IMG/VR virus record: IMGVR_UViG_3300048070_000030
Span: 1 to 30,042 of that record
Length of the DNA: 30,042 bases
DNA from: a virus
Strand: one strand, 5' to 3'
Made by a program: the position numbers and the translations under genes. This document shows positions 29,928-30,042 of the stretch, piece by piece. The notes under the pieces are model-generated. The model made no database searches, was not told where the DNA came from, and saw nothing but the letters and a program-made list of their open reading frames with translations. Position 1 is the first letter of the stretch; every line of letters starts with the position of its first letter.

Positions 29928-30042
29928 GGAGTAAAGCCACTCCCCCAGATGTAGTAGTCGGTGGCCGACGTGCGATAGATCGTCACGACACCCTGCGTCA
30001 GTGTGCCACCACCGACAGTGTCGGTGCCGTCTGCTTCGAACA
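29924..30042 (-). CDS. C-terminal end of a fibre-like gene, cut by the right edge
   Basis: The last 38 codons of a minus-strand gene are visible, ending in TGA at 29924-29926 within an ATGA junction. They read like the end of a tail-fibre or tail-protein chain: VGGGTLTQGVVTIYRTSATD followed by YYIWGSGFTP. The Gly/Thr-rich strand pattern with an aromatic finish is common at fibre C-termini. The rest of the gene lies outside the window. Confidence 0.6.
   Translation of the reverse strand, partial: FEADGTDTVGGGTLTQGVVTIYRTSATDYYIWGSGFTP

Noticed and set aside
1-30042. tRNA genes, integrase, attachment sites, insertion sequences
   Set aside because: I saw no cloverleaf with certainty, no recombinase or transposase frame, and no long direct or inverted terminal repeats. 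A tRNA scan was not possible here.

Overview
The window reads as part of the genome of a tailed, probably short-tailed (podovirus-like) and probably virulent bacteriophage infecting a Gram-negative bacterium. Genes are packed head to tail with ATGA, TAATG or GTGA junctions, and no stretch of 300 bases lacks a gene. I see a phage replication set, a small terminase subunit, DNA-ejection-type virion proteins, tail proteins and a lysis cassette. The lipoprotein with a lipobox, the Rz-like membrane protein and the sigma70-type promoters point to a Gram-negative host. I see no integrase, excisionase or recognisable repressor. The polymerase has Phe at the position equivalent to E. coli Pol I F762, which surveys of viral Pol A have linked to virulent phages.

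Layout. (1) 1-2576, minus strand: a primase-polymerase/helicase fusion, then a small coiled-coil protein behind a strong promoter with an operator-like palindrome, then a gene leaving the left edge. (2) 2733-12434, plus strand: the replication, recombination and early module. It holds a uracil-DNA glycosylase fused to DNA polymerase A, a Cas4/RecB-like Fe-S nuclease, a Sak4-like RecA-fold ATPase, a DUF669-like ssDNA-binding protein with charged tails, a SNF2-type helicase, a Holliday-junction-resolvase-like nuclease and a MazG-like pyrophosphohydrolase. Several small proteins follow, then a second promoter driving a zinc-ribbon protein, a basic protein, a HAD-like phosphatase and a small Cys protein. 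(3) 12289-30042, minus strand: the virion and lysis module. Read in transcription order, right to left, it holds the end of a tail-fibre-like gene, a tail protein, a lysis cassette (Rz-like protein, lysozyme-like endolysin, holin, lipoprotein), an adaptor, a tail fibre, a P22 gp10-like hub candidate, three or four DNA-ejection/internal virion proteins, the small terminase subunit, and a Pro/Gly-rich protein whose 3' end overlaps the early module tail to tail.

How it fits together: the PrimPol-helicase would prime and unwind, UDG-PolA would copy (and perhaps scan for uracil), the nuclease, Sak4 ATPase, SSB and helicase would process and anneal ends, and the Hjc-like nuclease would resolve branches before packaging. 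Portal, major capsid protein and large terminase are absent and must lie outside the window.

Most notable: the UDG-polymerase fusion; two promoters on opposite strands, 11 kb apart, that share spacer and leader sequence as well as the core hexamers; a short (Y/F/M/A)-x-E-G-G sequence scattered through five consecutive virion proteins; and the charge-segregated SSB with an SH3/KOW-like end. Everything here comes from reading the sequence; no database search was run.
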